From positions 124,001 to 188,000 of the forward strand of contig JACKPW010000011.1 of NCBI GenBank assembly GCA_024233215.1: DNA of 64,000 nucleotides, read 5' to 3'. The notes below the pieces were generated by a model. The model did not search any database and was not told where the DNA came from. It saw only the letters and a program-made list of their open reading frames with translations. This document shows positions 36,011 to 46,523 of this stretch, piece by piece; the stretch's first letter is position 1, and each line of letters begins with the position of its first letter. The DNA is from Verrucomicrobiales bacterium (GTDB taxonomy: Bacteria; Verrucomicrobiota; Verrucomicrobiia; Limisphaerales; J093). The position numbers were made by a program, and so were the translations under genes.

Positions 36011-36045
36011 AGCTAAGCTATAGGACGCGAACTTAACGAAAGGAC

Positions 36046-36519
36046 ATGAACATGAAACTGATGAGAATCCACAAGCCTGAGTTCTGGGCGACCTCGCCGA
36101 TGGGCGCCCTCAGCAGCCTGCAGCAGGAGATCAACCGGTTGTTCGACGTGCCCTTCGGGGGGCTGGCCCGTGGTGGCGAGTTCTTCCATGACTGGGCGCC
36201 GGCACTGGACCTGGTGGAGGACAACGACAACCTCGTGGCGCAGCTCGAGCTGCCCGGCGTCCACAAGAAGGACGTTGAGGTCTCCGTGCACGACGGGGTT
36301 TTGAGCGTCTCCGGCGAGCGCAAGCAGGAGTCCGAAACGAAGGACGAGGGCTGCTTCCGCCGGGAACGGTTCCATGGCCGGTTCAACCGGGCGGTCACCC
36401 TCCCGAAGCCGGTCAAGACGGACGCCATCAAGGCCAGCCTGAAGGACGGTATCCTGACGGTGACGATGCCGAAGACCGAGGAGGCGCGGCCGCGCCAGAT
36501 CGAGGTCAATCAGGACTAA
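36046..36519 (+). CDS. Hsp20 small heat-shock protein 1
   Basis: The 157-residue protein has an α-crystallin domain from about residue 47 to 140: WAPALDLVEDNDNLVAQLELPG, then VHDGVLSVSGERK and the closing GILTVTMPK. The N-terminal arm (residues 1-45) is hydrophobic and variable, as usual for oligomerisation. The C-terminal tail lacks a clear IxI motif (RPRQIEVNQD). It is an ATP-independent holdase for unfolding proteins. An AAAGGA sequence lies just before the ATGAACATG start. A second Hsp20 gene follows after 67 bp with a hairpin between; paired Hsp20 proteins often form hetero-oligomers. Confidence 0.95.
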   Translation: MNMKLMRIHKPEFWATSPMGALSSLQQEINRLFDVPFGGLARGGEFFHDWAPALDLVEDNDNLVAQLELPGVHKKDVEVSVHDGVLSVSGERKQESETKDEGCFRRERFHGRFNRAVTLPKPVKTDAIKASLKDGILTVTMPKTEEARPRQIEVNQD

Positions 36520-36527
36520 ACCCCACT

Positions 36528-36553
36528 GCCGCCGGGGCGACAACCCCGGCGGC
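36528..36553 (+). terminator. GC hairpin between the two Hsp20 genes
   Basis: There are two perfect 10-bp arms, GCCGCCGGGG and CCCCGGCGGC, around a 6-base loop, just after the first Hsp20 stop. No U-tract follows, so it is more likely a processing or attenuation hairpin that sets different levels of the two Hsp20 messages than a full terminator. Confidence 0.5.
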
Positions 36554-36586
36554 ATACCCCATCATTCAAAACACGATCTACCGAAC

Positions 36587-36964
36587 ATGAACACATTGAC
36601 CAAAGAAACCACCCAGAGTCCGGAACGCCCCGTGGAGCAGCGGTTCATCGCTCCTCCGGTGGACATTCGCGAGGAACCGGAAGCCTTCATCCTGGTGGCG
36701 GACATGCCCGGGGTGGACAAACGCGGGATCACGGTGCGGCTCGACGGCACGGACCTGACGGTGACCGGCGAGCGGACGGTGGACTATCCCGCCGGCGAGG
36801 AACTGCATCGGGAATCGGCGCGGCGCTCGTACCGGCGCACGTTTGAGATTGCCCCCGAGATCGACAGTGCCCGCATTTCCGCCCGCGTGGCGGACGGCGT
36901 GTTGACCCTGGTGCTGCCCAAGGCGGAGGCGGTGAAGCCGCGCACGATTGCGGTCACCGACTAG
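36587..36964 (+). CDS. Hsp20 small heat-shock protein 2
   Basis: The 125-residue protein has a short N-terminal arm and an α-crystallin domain from about residue 20: PPVDIREEPEAFILVADMPG, RGITVRLDGTDLTVTGER, then the closing VADGVLTLVLPKAEAVKPR. It is shorter than the first Hsp20 and only moderately similar to it, so the pair is not a recent duplication. It is placed 67 bp after the first gene and 26 bp before a strong terminator, so the two form one unit. Confidence 0.93.
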   Translation: MNTLTKETTQSPERPVEQRFIAPPVDIREEPEAFILVADMPGVDKRGITVRLDGTDLTVTGERTVDYPAGEELHRESARRSYRRTFEIAPEIDSARISARVADGVLTLVLPKAEAVKPRTIAVTD

Positions 36965-36990
36965 GCTGCGGCAAACCGGGTGCAACGCAG

Positions 36991-37018
36991 GCCCCGCCGA
37001 CTTGTCGGCGGGGCTTTT
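36991..37018 (+). terminator. intrinsic terminator of the Hsp20 unit
   Basis: Perfect 11-bp arms GCCCCGCCGAC and GTCGGCGGGGC with a TT loop are followed directly by TTTT and CC. This is a classical rho-independent terminator, 26 bp after the second Hsp20 stop. Confidence 0.88.
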
Positions 37019-37102
37019 CCGTTTGCGCGAGGCAGACATGTGCCTATAGTCCGGGTTGGAATCTGCAGGCTGACGATATCGCTACAACTTCTCGCAAAGA
37101 AA

Positions 37103-38023
37103 ATGAGGACTCATATCAACCATCCTTCCCGCCGGTCGTTCATCCGCGCCACCGCCCTGGGTGCCGGGGCCCTGGTGACCGCCCCCTCATTGTTGCGGAC
37201 CGGCCTGGCCGCAGCGACGGCGCGCACCGTTGAAGACCGGATCACGCTTGGCAGGACCGGCATCAAGGCCTCCTTCCTGGCACAGGGCACGGGCTACAAC
37301 GGTTACGACCAGACCTCCGCCCAAACCCGCGCCGGCAAGGAGTCCTTCGACCGCCTGGTCCGGACCAGCCTGGATCGCGGGGTGAACTTCATGGACATGG
37401 CGGATCTCTACGGGTCGCACCCGTTCGTGCGCGACGTGGTGAAGGGGATCCAGCGGGACAGACTGGTGATGCTCTCCAAGATCTGGCCGACCGAAACGAC
37501 GTGGAACAAGCCCTCGGGGGGCGCGGTTCCGGAAGTGGAGCGTTTCCTCAAGGAACTGGACACCGACCACCTTGACATCTGCCTCATCCACTGCATGACG
37601 AATGATCGCTGGGCCGCGGCGTACGAACACATCCGCGACGAACTTGCCACCCTGAAACAGCAGGGCAAGGTCCGGGCGGTCGGGGTATCGTGTCACGACT
37701 TCGGCGCGCTCAAGGTCGCGGCGGAGCATCCGTGGGTGGACGTGATTCTCGCCCGCATCAATCACAAGGGCGGCAAGGAGTATTCCTGCGATGCCAGCGT
37801 GGAGGAACTCATGCCGGTGCTGAAACAGGCACGGGCCAATGGCAAGGTCGTCCTGGGGATGAAGATCTTCGGCGCCGGAAAACTGACCAGTCCGGAGGAC
37901 AAGGACGCCTCGCTGAAGTTCGTCGTTGAGAACGGCTTGGTGGACGCAATCACCATCGGCACCACCGACCCGGGACAAGTCGAGGACACCGTGGCCCGAG
38001 TGAACAAGGCACTGGCGGCCTGA
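37103..38023 (+). CDS. Tat-exported aldo/keto reductase
   Basis: The 306-residue protein starts MRTHINHPSRRSFIRATALG, a twin-arginine signal with cleavage near GLAAATA. The TIM-barrel reductase part includes the tetrad region: D in FMDMADLYGSHP with Tyr four residues on, Lys in VMLSKIWP, and His in ICLIHCM. The C-terminal cofactor loop is shortened (AITIGTTDPGQVEDTVARV). Tat export of an NAD(P)H-type fold suggests that it folds with cofactor before export. Such periplasmic AKR-like proteins are frequent in this phylum. The longer frame back to 36980 overlaps the terminator, so ATG 37103 is used. Confidence 0.88.
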   Translation: MRTHINHPSRRSFIRATALGAGALVTAPSLLRTGLAAATARTVEDRITLGRTGIKASFLAQGTGYNGYDQTSAQTRAGKESFDRLVRTSLDRGVNFMDMADLYGSHPFVRDVVKGIQRDRLVMLSKIWPTETTWNKPSGGAVPEVERFLKELDTDHLDICLIHCMTNDRWAAAYEHIRDELATLKQQGKVRAVGVSCHDFGALKVAAEHPWVDVILARINHKGGKEYSCDASVEELMPVLKQARANGKVVLGMKIFGAGKLTSPEDKDASLKFVVENGLVDAITIGTTDPGQVEDTVARVNKALAA

Positions 38024-38243
38024 GCCGCTGCAATTCAGTGCAGAGACACTGATTTGACGGATGCTCAGAAAGGGGCGTGCCGGGAAGCCTCCGTTCACGC
38101 TCCGAGGGATCCCCGTTTGTTCGAGTAGGCACGCAACGGCTGCCTTGAACCGTTACGGCCGCTCTGGGGTCGGCTCTCACTGTTGGCGGAGGGAGCGCCG
38201 TCAACAGTTGCAGGGCGGACCGCGTCGCCCGGTCATCGAAAAC

Positions 38244-41200
38244 TCACTGCGCCAGGATCACCTGGTAGAGACCTTGCGTGGTGGGCTTGGGAAGGACGAA
38301 GCGCTTCTGCGCCGTGGTGGCGGTAACCACCTCGTCCACGTGCCACGGACCCTCCACGGTGTTCGCCCACTGAACCGCGTAGCTCTTGCCGGGAATGGTC
38401 CGGGCGTAGACGGCGTGCTCGGACGGCCCGAGCGGTTGTCGGTCCTGCTCCGTCAAGTCATCGGGACGGGGAACGGGCTCCAACTCCAGGACCGAGTTGG
38501 GGTCGGTGGGACTCGTACCCGCGAGCATCTCTTCATGGTTGTTCAGGCCGTCGCCGTCAGGATCATCCGATTCGCCGCTGGCCTCGGGATACTCCGCGGC
38601 CAACGCGGTGGTCAACAGCCAGTCATCGTACCGGGGCGGGTCAATCCAAGGAACGGTCGGGCGGCCGGTCCGCCCCTCAATCGACTCCCACCCGGCGGTC
38701 CCGGGTCGGTAATACAGGACCACGGCCGGGCTGCCCTCGAACGGCGCCGGGCCCTCCCAGGTCGCCGGGTTTGATCCGTCGCCCCAGATCTTCGGTGCGT
38801 CGCCCTCGAATCGGATGGCCCCGAGGTTCTCGCAATGGGCAAACGCGAGGTAGTCAATTACGAGTGCGATTAGGGGTACAGGGAGGATCACACTCCTCAG
38901 GCTGATGCAGTCACGGAACGCAAAACTATCGATCGACATCACGCTGCTCGGAATCGTGACGCTCTGCAGGCTGGTACAACCGGCGAGAACGCCCGACGGA
39001 AGCCCCCTCAGTCCCTCGGCGAACACGACCTCGGTCAGCCCCGTGCAGTCCCGGAAGGTGCTCGGCGAGAGAGAGGACAGTCTTCCAGGGACGGTCACGG
39101 TGGTGAGAGCCTGGCACCCGGAGAATGCCCCGACTCCGATGGAGTAGACACTCTCCGGAATCGCGATTGCGGCCAGTCTCATGCAGTCCTGGAACGCCCA
39201 ATCGCCGATCTTCCGGACGCCACTCGGGAGGGAGATTCCCAAGAGGCCCGTGCAGTTCAGGAACGCCCCGTCGCCGATCTCTGTCACTGCGTCCGGCAAG
39301 GAGATTCCGACCAGGCTGGAACAGTTCGCAAATGCGCTGTTCCCGACGTGGGTCAATGCCGCGGGCAGTTCGATCCCGGTCAGAGCGGTGCAGCCGGAAA
39401 AGAGGCCTTGCGCCAGGGCAGTCACGCCGTCAGGGAGCGTGATTTCGAGCCAGCGCCTCACAGCGGGAAAAAGGCCAGGCTACCGATATTTGTCACGGTG
39501 GCGGGAATACTCACGCCGCGAAGACCCGTGCATCCCTCGAATGCGGAGTCGCCAATCGCGGTGAGACCGGAAGCAAGCGAGACCTCGGTGATCACCGTGC
39601 ATCCCTGAAAGGCCCGGGCCTCGATGGTCATCACCCCGTCCAACACCGGATAGGCACCGGCTTTGGCGCCGGGATACTGCAAGCAGCGTGTCGAGGGAAT
39701 CCGTGAACAGAACACCCTCCACACTCCGGAAGGACGGGTTCGCTGGATCCACGTGGATTGCACTCAAACGGGTGCAACTCTCCAGCGCCCCCGCGCCAAA
39801 ATCCGTCAGGCCCGTCGGAATCGTCACCTCGAGCAGGCTGCCGCAGCCCGCGAACGCGCCGGAGCCAATGGCCGCGAGCCCTTCGGGCAGGGTGATTTCC
39901 GCCAAGCTCCCACAATCCAGGAACGCGTCGTCTCCAATGCCTTCAAGGCTGTCGGGGAGCGTGAGGTCGGCCAGGCCGGTGCAGTCCGAAAACGCCCGCA
40001 CACCGATGTGGGTCAAGTGAGCGGGCAGCGTAATCTCGGTCAAGCGGGTACAACCATGAAAGGTGTCCGCCTCAATGCGGAGTATCCCGTCGGACAGCAC
40101 CACCCGGTTCAGAGCGAGGCAGTCGCGGAAGGCGGATTCCCCGAGGGCGTCCACGGTGTTGGGAAGGGTGATTTGCGTCAACCCGGTGCAGCCGAAAAAT
40201 GCCTCCGCCTCGATTGTCGCCACCCCATCAGGAAGGGCGATGCCGGCCAGGCTCACACAGTGCGCGAACGCCCGGGCACCAATGCTGCCCACGTGAGCAG
40301 GCAACGTGATCTCAGTCAGGCCCGTGCAACCGAGGAAGGTGCCCTCCTGGATGGTCGTCACCCCGTCGGACATGGTAACCCGGGTCAGACTCGGGCAGTA
40401 CCAGAAAACTCTCTTCCCGACAAAGTTCACGCTGTCAGGAAGGGTCATCTCCGCCAACCCGGTACAGCCGAAGAACGCCTCGTCATCGATCGTCACCACG
40501 CTGTCAGGCAGCGTGATGTTCGAAAGACCCGTGCAGAAGGTGAAGGCCCCTTTCCCCAGGGAATTCAAGTAGATGGGAAGTGTGATCCGGGTCAGGCTCC
40601 GGCAACCGTAAAACGCTTCTGCGGCGATATCCACGACGGTGACGGGCAGGGACACCTCCTTCAAACCCGTGCATCCCAGGAACATCGACCGCCCGAGTTC
40701 ACTCACCCCTTCGCGAAGAGTGACCCGGGTCAGGCCCGTACAATCGGAGAGCACCCTGGTTCCAAAAACCCGCACGCTGCCCGGAATCGTGATGCCGGCC
40801 AGGCTCCGGCAATGGGCGAACGCCTGGTTGCCAATTTCCGTAATGCCTTCCCCGAGGGTCACCTCGACCAGGCTCGGGCAACTGGCAAACGCCGATTCCG
40901 CGATGAGATCGACGCTGCCGGGAATCGTAACCCTGCCCAGGCCCTCGCAGTAGTTGAAGGCGCCCCGGCCAATGCGGGTCACGCTTGCGGGAATCGAAAC
41001 GCGGGTCAGCTCCGCGTGGTTCCGAAAGGCAAGATCGCCAATGGCCAGGACGGGCAGGCCCTCGATGAGTCCGGGGATCACCAAATCACCCCCCGCACCG
41101 GTATAGCCCGTCAGCATGACCCCCTCGCCCCAGCGCGCGTACTGGTAATCCTCGAATTGCTCCGCGAGCCCGGCCATCAGGCTGAACGCTGGCAGCAGGA

Positions 41201-41378
41201 TCAACAGCTTCCCGATGGCGGACAGGCAACGAACCGGAGGCGGGACAACCCACCCGGCGGCCCGTGGTCGTGAAGGGCCTCCGCGGAGGCCCGGTAGCGG
41301 GAGATCCCCGAGGCCCGGGGAACCCATCTGATTCCCACGGCCTTGGGTCACTTGAGCCGGTTCAACAAGCGATGGCAT
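38244..41378 (-). pseudogene. BspA-type leucine-rich repeat surface protein, two frameshifts
   Basis: Joined across two shifts, this is about 1040 residues. A signal-like segment (AIGKLLILLPAFSLMAGLA) is followed by about 30 LRR_5 repeats of 23 residues (pattern F-x-x-C-x-x-L-x-x-I-x-L-P). A Ca2+-binding DPDGDGLNNHEEMLAG motif and a C-terminal adhesive tail come last. The frame changes near 39680-39684 (DTLL then QYPGAKAGAYP) and back in an A5 run at 39468-39472; one added T on the coding strand restores LAFFPAVRRWLEITLP in perfect repeat register. The outer frames are the same, so the gene may be intact in the cell. The exact start is uncertain. Likely secreted adhesion or substrate binding. 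Confidence 0.75.
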
Positions 41379-41498
41379 GGCTTTGTTTGAGGGTCTGGTG
41401 GTGACGGATGTCTTCCAGAAGACTTAGCAGTTTCCATGCCAAAACGTGACACCAAGCTTGCTTGCACGTCGGCAGCCGCCCTCCTAACGTGCGCCCGC

Positions 41499-44268
41499 AT
41501 GTCGAAACTGCTGGAGCAAATCCAAGCCGACGCCGAGGCGCGCCTGGTGCTGCCGCCGAACCGCCATCCGAACGAGGAAAAGCCGCGGTACCGGAAGTAC
41601 CTGGACCTCGAGACCCATCGGTTGAAGCTGGCACATCGTGACGGCGGATCGGGCCTGGAGATCTGTCATGCCCGGGCCCGCATGCTCGATCTGGTGTTCT
41701 GCCACCTTATGCAGGCGGCCACCGCCCTGGAGCGTTTTCAGGCCCCGGGCGCCGTGGCCCCGCACGCCCTGGTCGCCATCGGCGGTTATGGTCGGGCCGA
41801 GTTGAACCCACACTCGGATGTCGACATCATGTTCCTGCACAGTCTGCCGGAGGCGCGCGAAGATTCGCCGCTGCCGTTCCTGGAGTTGATGAGCCGCACG
41901 ATGTTGATGTTCGACCTGTTTCCCAAGGTCGGCTACTCCGTGCGGAACCTGGACGATTGCGTCCGGGTGGCGAACTCCGACATGCAGTCGCAGACCTCCC
42001 TCATCGAGGCGCGGCTCATCTGCGGCGACCGCGATTTGTTCGAACGGTTTCAGCAGACGGTGCGCAACAAGTGCATCAAGGGGAAGGAAAACGCCTACAT
42101 CGAGGCGCGCATGGAGGACCAGGCCAGTCGCCGGGCCAAGTACGGGGATTCCGCGAGCCTGCAGGAACCGAACATCAAGAACGGATGCGGCGGCCTGCGG
42201 GACTACCAGAACCTGATCTGGATGGCGCGTTTCCGTTACGGCTGCCTCGCCATGACCGAACTGCGTGACCAGGGAATGGTCAGCGAACCGGAGCAGCGCC
42301 AGTTGGACACGGCGTACGATTTCCTGCTGCGGGTGCGCAACGAGCTGCACTACCACGTGGATCGTCCGGTGGACAAACTGACCCGGGATGTGCAGCCCGC
42401 CGTGGCCCGGAACCTGGGTTACACGGACCGTTCCCTCGCCCAACGGGTGGAGCGTTTCATGGGCGAATATTACCAGCACGCGCGCAACATCCACCTGATC
42501 ACGCGCACCGTGGAACACCGGCTGGCCATGCTGCCCCAGCCGCGCCGGCTCCCGACGCTGAAGCAGTTCCTCCATCGGCGCCGCAAGGATGCGATGTACG
42601 CGGTGGACGGATTCAAGTTCGTGCGGGGTGAGGTGCATCCCGCCGCCGGGAACATCTTCGAGGAGGAGCCGGCGCGGCTGATGCGGGTGTTCCGCCAGGC
42701 GCAACTTCGCGGAGCCAGTCTGGGACCGGACATCGCGTGCCTGATCCGCAACTCGCTCCATCGGGTCACCCCGGAGTTCCGCAAGGACCCGCATGTGCAT
42801 GAGACCTTTCTCGAAATCCTGCGGCAGAAGGGCAGTGTGGCGCGGGTCCTGCGGGAGATGCATGAGGTGGGGCTTCTGGGCGCGTTCCTGCCGGTGTTCG
42901 GCCGGCTCACCGGACGTGTCCAGCACGAGTTCTACCACATTTTCACCACGGACGAGCACACGCTGGTCTGCCTGGAAATGCTCGACCTGCTGCACGGCAC
43001 GGAGGATCCCACGCTCGAGGCTTACGGCGAATTGCTGCAGGATGTGGAACGGCCGGAACTGCTCTACCTGGGCCTCCTGCTCCACGACGTCGGCAAGGGC
43101 CGCCGGACTTCGGACCATTCCGAGACCGGCAGCCGGATGGCGGCGTCGGTGGCCCGCAAGCTCGGCCTCGCCCGACCGGACGTGGACACCATCAGCTTCC
43201 TGGTGCGCCACCACCTCGCGATGATCCAGACCGGCCTCAAGCGGGATTTGGACAGCCCCGACGAGATCGAGCGCTTCGCGCAACTGGTGCAGAACGAAGA
43301 GAACCTGAGGCTCCTCACCCTGCTGACCGTTGCCGACACGCGCGGCACCAGCGCCACGCTGTGGAACGGTTTCAAGAACACCATGCTCCGCAAGCTCCTG
43401 GTGCGCACGCGCGAGCAGCTTCGCGGCAAGGTCCTGTCGGAGCGGGCGGACAAGGGAAGGCGTGAGGCCCTGGCCACGGAGGTCTGGGAACGGGCGCCGG
43501 ACAACATCGGGCGTGACGAATTCGACGCGCACTTTCAGAACCTGCCATCACGCTATTTCGTCTGTCGCAGCGCGAGAGAGATCGTGGCCGACCTGGAACT
43601 GATGCACGAGTTCATGGTGGCCCAGTTGCTCCCGGAAACCAAGGCGCTGGAGCCGGTGCTGGCCTGGCACGACCTGCCCGACCGGGGTTTCAGCCAGGTC
43701 AAGGTCTGCACGTGGGATCATCACGGCGCCTTCAGCCGGATTGCCGGTGCCCTCACCGCCGCGGGCCTGAACATCCTGAGCGCGGAGATCTTCACCCGCG
43801 AGGAGGGGGTCGTCATGGATACCTTCCTCGTCCTGGACGCCGCCACCGGGGAGCCGGTGAAGGACGCCGCCAAGGCCCGGTGCAACGAACTGCTCAAGGA
43901 GATCGTCTCCCAGCGAAGTGATCCCCTGGATTACCTCCGCAAGGCCCGGGCCCGGCGCCGGCCGACAAAGACCATCGAGGTGGACCGTATTCCCACCGAC
44001 GTCTGGTTCGACAACGACACCGTTCCCGGCATCACGGTGCTGGAACTCCAGGCGGAGGATCGCATGGGACTGCTTTCCACCATCCTGAAGGTCATCTCCG
44101 ACGAGGGACTCGGGATCGATGTGGCGAAAATCTCAACGGAGAAGGGCACGGCGATGGACACCTTCTACGTCCGGGCGCCCGGGAGCGGTCAGATCTGCAG
44201 CCGCCAATGCCAGCGGCAGCTGACGCGTCGGCCTGAAGGAAGCGGTGGATCAACTGGCCCAAGATTGA
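41499..44268 (+). CDS. glnD: bifunctional uridylyltransferase/uridylyl-removing enzyme, C-terminal frameshift
   Basis: The GlnD protein is about 923 residues long and starts MSKLLEQIQADAEARL. A nucleotidyltransferase domain has AIGGYGRAELNPHSDVDIMF (about 100-120), a helical linker region follows, and the HD domain has LLLHDVGKGRRTSDHSE. Two ACT domains begin VCTWDHHGAFSRIAGALT and LELQAEDRMGLLSTILK. It uridylylates and de-uridylylates PII to report glutamine. The reading frame shifts at about 44226-44231: in the original frame it runs on to 44393, while one base on it reads GLKEAVDQLAQD and stops at 44268, the expected family ending. The natural protein therefore probably ends at 44268. It is monocistronic. 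Confidence 0.9.
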
Positions 44269-44425
44269 TCCACCACTGCCGTAGCCGCCGCCACCGACGT
44301 CAGTCGGCGCTCACCTGCCCGCCCGCACCCCCAGGAGGTGTGAACCTGGAAACCGGTAGAGTAGAGAGGAGAGCACGGGATGAGAGGCAATGAAACCAAT
44401 GACCGCCGCTCTCCTCTCCCTCGTC

Positions 44426-44458
<33 letters not shown>

Positions 44459-44487
44459 TCGCCAGAGTCGTCTCTTCCAGAACGCAT

Positions 44488-45842
44488 TCACAAGCGGACC
44501 AGTCCCAGATGTTCCAAGTGCGCATACAGACTGACTCCCGCACGGGCTCGCCAGCCCCGTTGACTGCGTCGTTGCAGATGCTTCCCCAACCGATACCGCA
44601 CGAAGTGGTTCAGGTGGCGAAAGCTCGCCCGCGGATACCCCTGGCCAAAATAGTTGGCCCACCCCCGCAGGTGGCGATTCAACCGCCCGATCAACTCCGG
44701 CAGCGGCGTGTGGCTTTGTCGGTGATTGATCATCCCCCGCAGCGTTTCCCGTTCCCGTGCCATCGCCTTGCGCGAGGGCAGCAGGTTCCAGTATCGCTGC
44801 CCCCCCATACCGGTCCCAATCCTGCCGGAAGGTGTAGCCAAGAAGTCCAGGCTCTGGCCCGCTTGCCGCAAATCCAGCACTCGGGTCTTTTCCCGGTTGA
44901 TTTCCAGCCCCAGCCAGCCTTCCAGCTTTTCCTCGATCCAGTCTTTCAGACGCGGACTCACGCATCGCGCGCCAGCACCACGAAGTCGTCCGCATACCGG
45001 ACCAACTTCGCTTTGGCCCACTGCCCCGGTCCGTCTCCGCGTTGAAACAGATGGTCGAACCAGTGCAGATAGACGTTGGCCAGCAACGGACTCAAGACCC
45101 CGCCCTGCGGCGTGCCCCGGTCGTTCCGTCGCACCGTCGGTGGCTTCCCCTTCCCTGGGGTCGGGGTTCCACCACCGGCACCTTCAGCCATTGTCGGATC
45201 AATCCCAACACCCCGCCATCCACCACCCGCATCCGCAGACACGCCACGAGCTTGTCGTGCGGGATGCTATCGAAGTAGCCGGCCAGGTCCGCATCATACA
45301 CCCCCCGCCCGGCCTTCTTTGAGATGCTGGTGGATGGCGCTCAGGGCGTCGTGCGCCGACCGTCCGGGCCGAAACCCGTAGGAGCAATCCTCAAAGTCAG
45401 CCTCGAAGATCGGCTCCAAGATCAGCAGCACCGCCGCCTGCACCACCCGGGTCCCGCACCGTCGGAATGCCCAGCGGTCGCAGTTTCCCATTCGCCTTCG
45501 GAAGGTATACCCGCCGCACCGCCTGGGCACGGTAGGTCTTTTTCCTTCAGGCTGCTCTCGATCTCTCCCAGAAAGGCCGCTTTCGCTTTCCGGCGTCGCG
45601 CCCACCTGGTCGATGCTCACTTGGTCCACTCCCGGTGCTCCGTGGTTGCGCCGCACCGCCGCCCACGCGGCCCCCAGCACGTCGCCCCGGCACACCAGTC
45701 CGTAGAGACTGTAGAAGCGAAACCGCTTCTCTTGTTTGGCTTTCCGGCCCAGCTTCTGTCTCAGTTCCCGGAGGCTCGGCGGCAGAATGGCCTCCCGGAA
45801 GGAGGTTTCTTCCACCGCTTCTTCTGTCGTAGGAATCTTCAT
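44488..45842 (-). pseudogene. ltrA: group II intron reverse transcriptase/maturase, frameshifted
   Basis: Pieces in several frames form one LtrA-type protein of about 450 residues. The start is MKIPTTEEAVEETSFREAI; then come GAPGVDQVSID, YGFRPGRSAHDALSAI (RT-2/3), YDADLAGYFDSIPHD (RT-3 Asp), GTPQGGVLSPLLANVYL (RT-4), LVRYADDFVVLARD (RT-5 with the catalytic YADD), and a maturase region, LPELIGRLNRHLRGWANYF, near the end. At least six single-base shifts break it, e.g. near 44860, 44955, 45175, 45300, 45455 and 45540-45590. Every block stays intact in one frame, so recent decay or base-calling error is likely, not old erosion. No endonuclease domain is seen. Confidence 0.78.
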
Positions 45843-46334
45843 CCCAATCAGCTCCCGGTCCCTCTGACTCCGCTTGACTCTGGCCAGGGGCTCCTTCGCT
45901 CCCCTCCGGCTTGACCGGCGGATCCTCACTACTATGAGCCCATCCGACGCCGCAGTCCGGCCCCTCAGACGGTTATGGCTTCCCGCCTGGGGTTGTCCGC
46001 CAGGGACACCGGACCGGGCCTCCCAAGTTCCTGATGGTTCTTTCCGCGCGCGCTGTCTCCTTCCACCCCGGGGAGTCCGGCGGGTGCACTTGATCGAGCC
46101 TTCCCCACCGATGTGGGCTTCATCCCATCTGGCGGACTGGCCACTCCCTCTCTTGCGTAACGAGGCCGTACCGAGTTCACGGGACGCTACGGCTCGCGCG
46201 TTCGCCTTCCCCGGCCTTAACGGGCTGGATCGCTCCCACCCGCTTCGGAGTCGGCTACCTGATTCTCGACCTTTTCTCAGGATTAACACCTTTCAGTTAA
46301 CCAGAACCACCAAGCTTCGCTTGGCGCTTTCCAG

Positions 46335-46515
46335 ATGAACGGGGATGAACGCAGATAAGTCCCTCGACGTGAGCCCCCCACGTCCGCCGGATGTCTTCAC
46401 CCATTGGGTGTGACGCGAAAATCGCGCAAGTCCTTGGGTATCTGCGTCTATCTGTGTCGATCTGCGGTTCAACTGCTTTTTCTAGGGTGAGTCGCCTGAC
46501 CCTGCGGGGCGGCCG
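46335..46515. repeat. degenerate inverted repeat upstream of the intron
   Basis: The 190 bp between intron and GH51 gene hold GATGAACGCAGATAAG at the left (46345-46360) and GTATCTGCGTCTATCTGTG at the right (46439-46457), an imperfect inverted pair. The pattern is common as an intergenic repeat in environmental genomes; no gene is visible. It is the 3' flank of the GH51 gene and could also end its transcript. Confidence 0.4.
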
Positions 46516-46523
46516 GGAGTGTT

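Noticed and set aside
39663..41273. 536-codon plus-strand frame over the leucine-rich repeat gene
   Set aside because: Its apparent repeats only mirror the LRR periodicity on the other strand.
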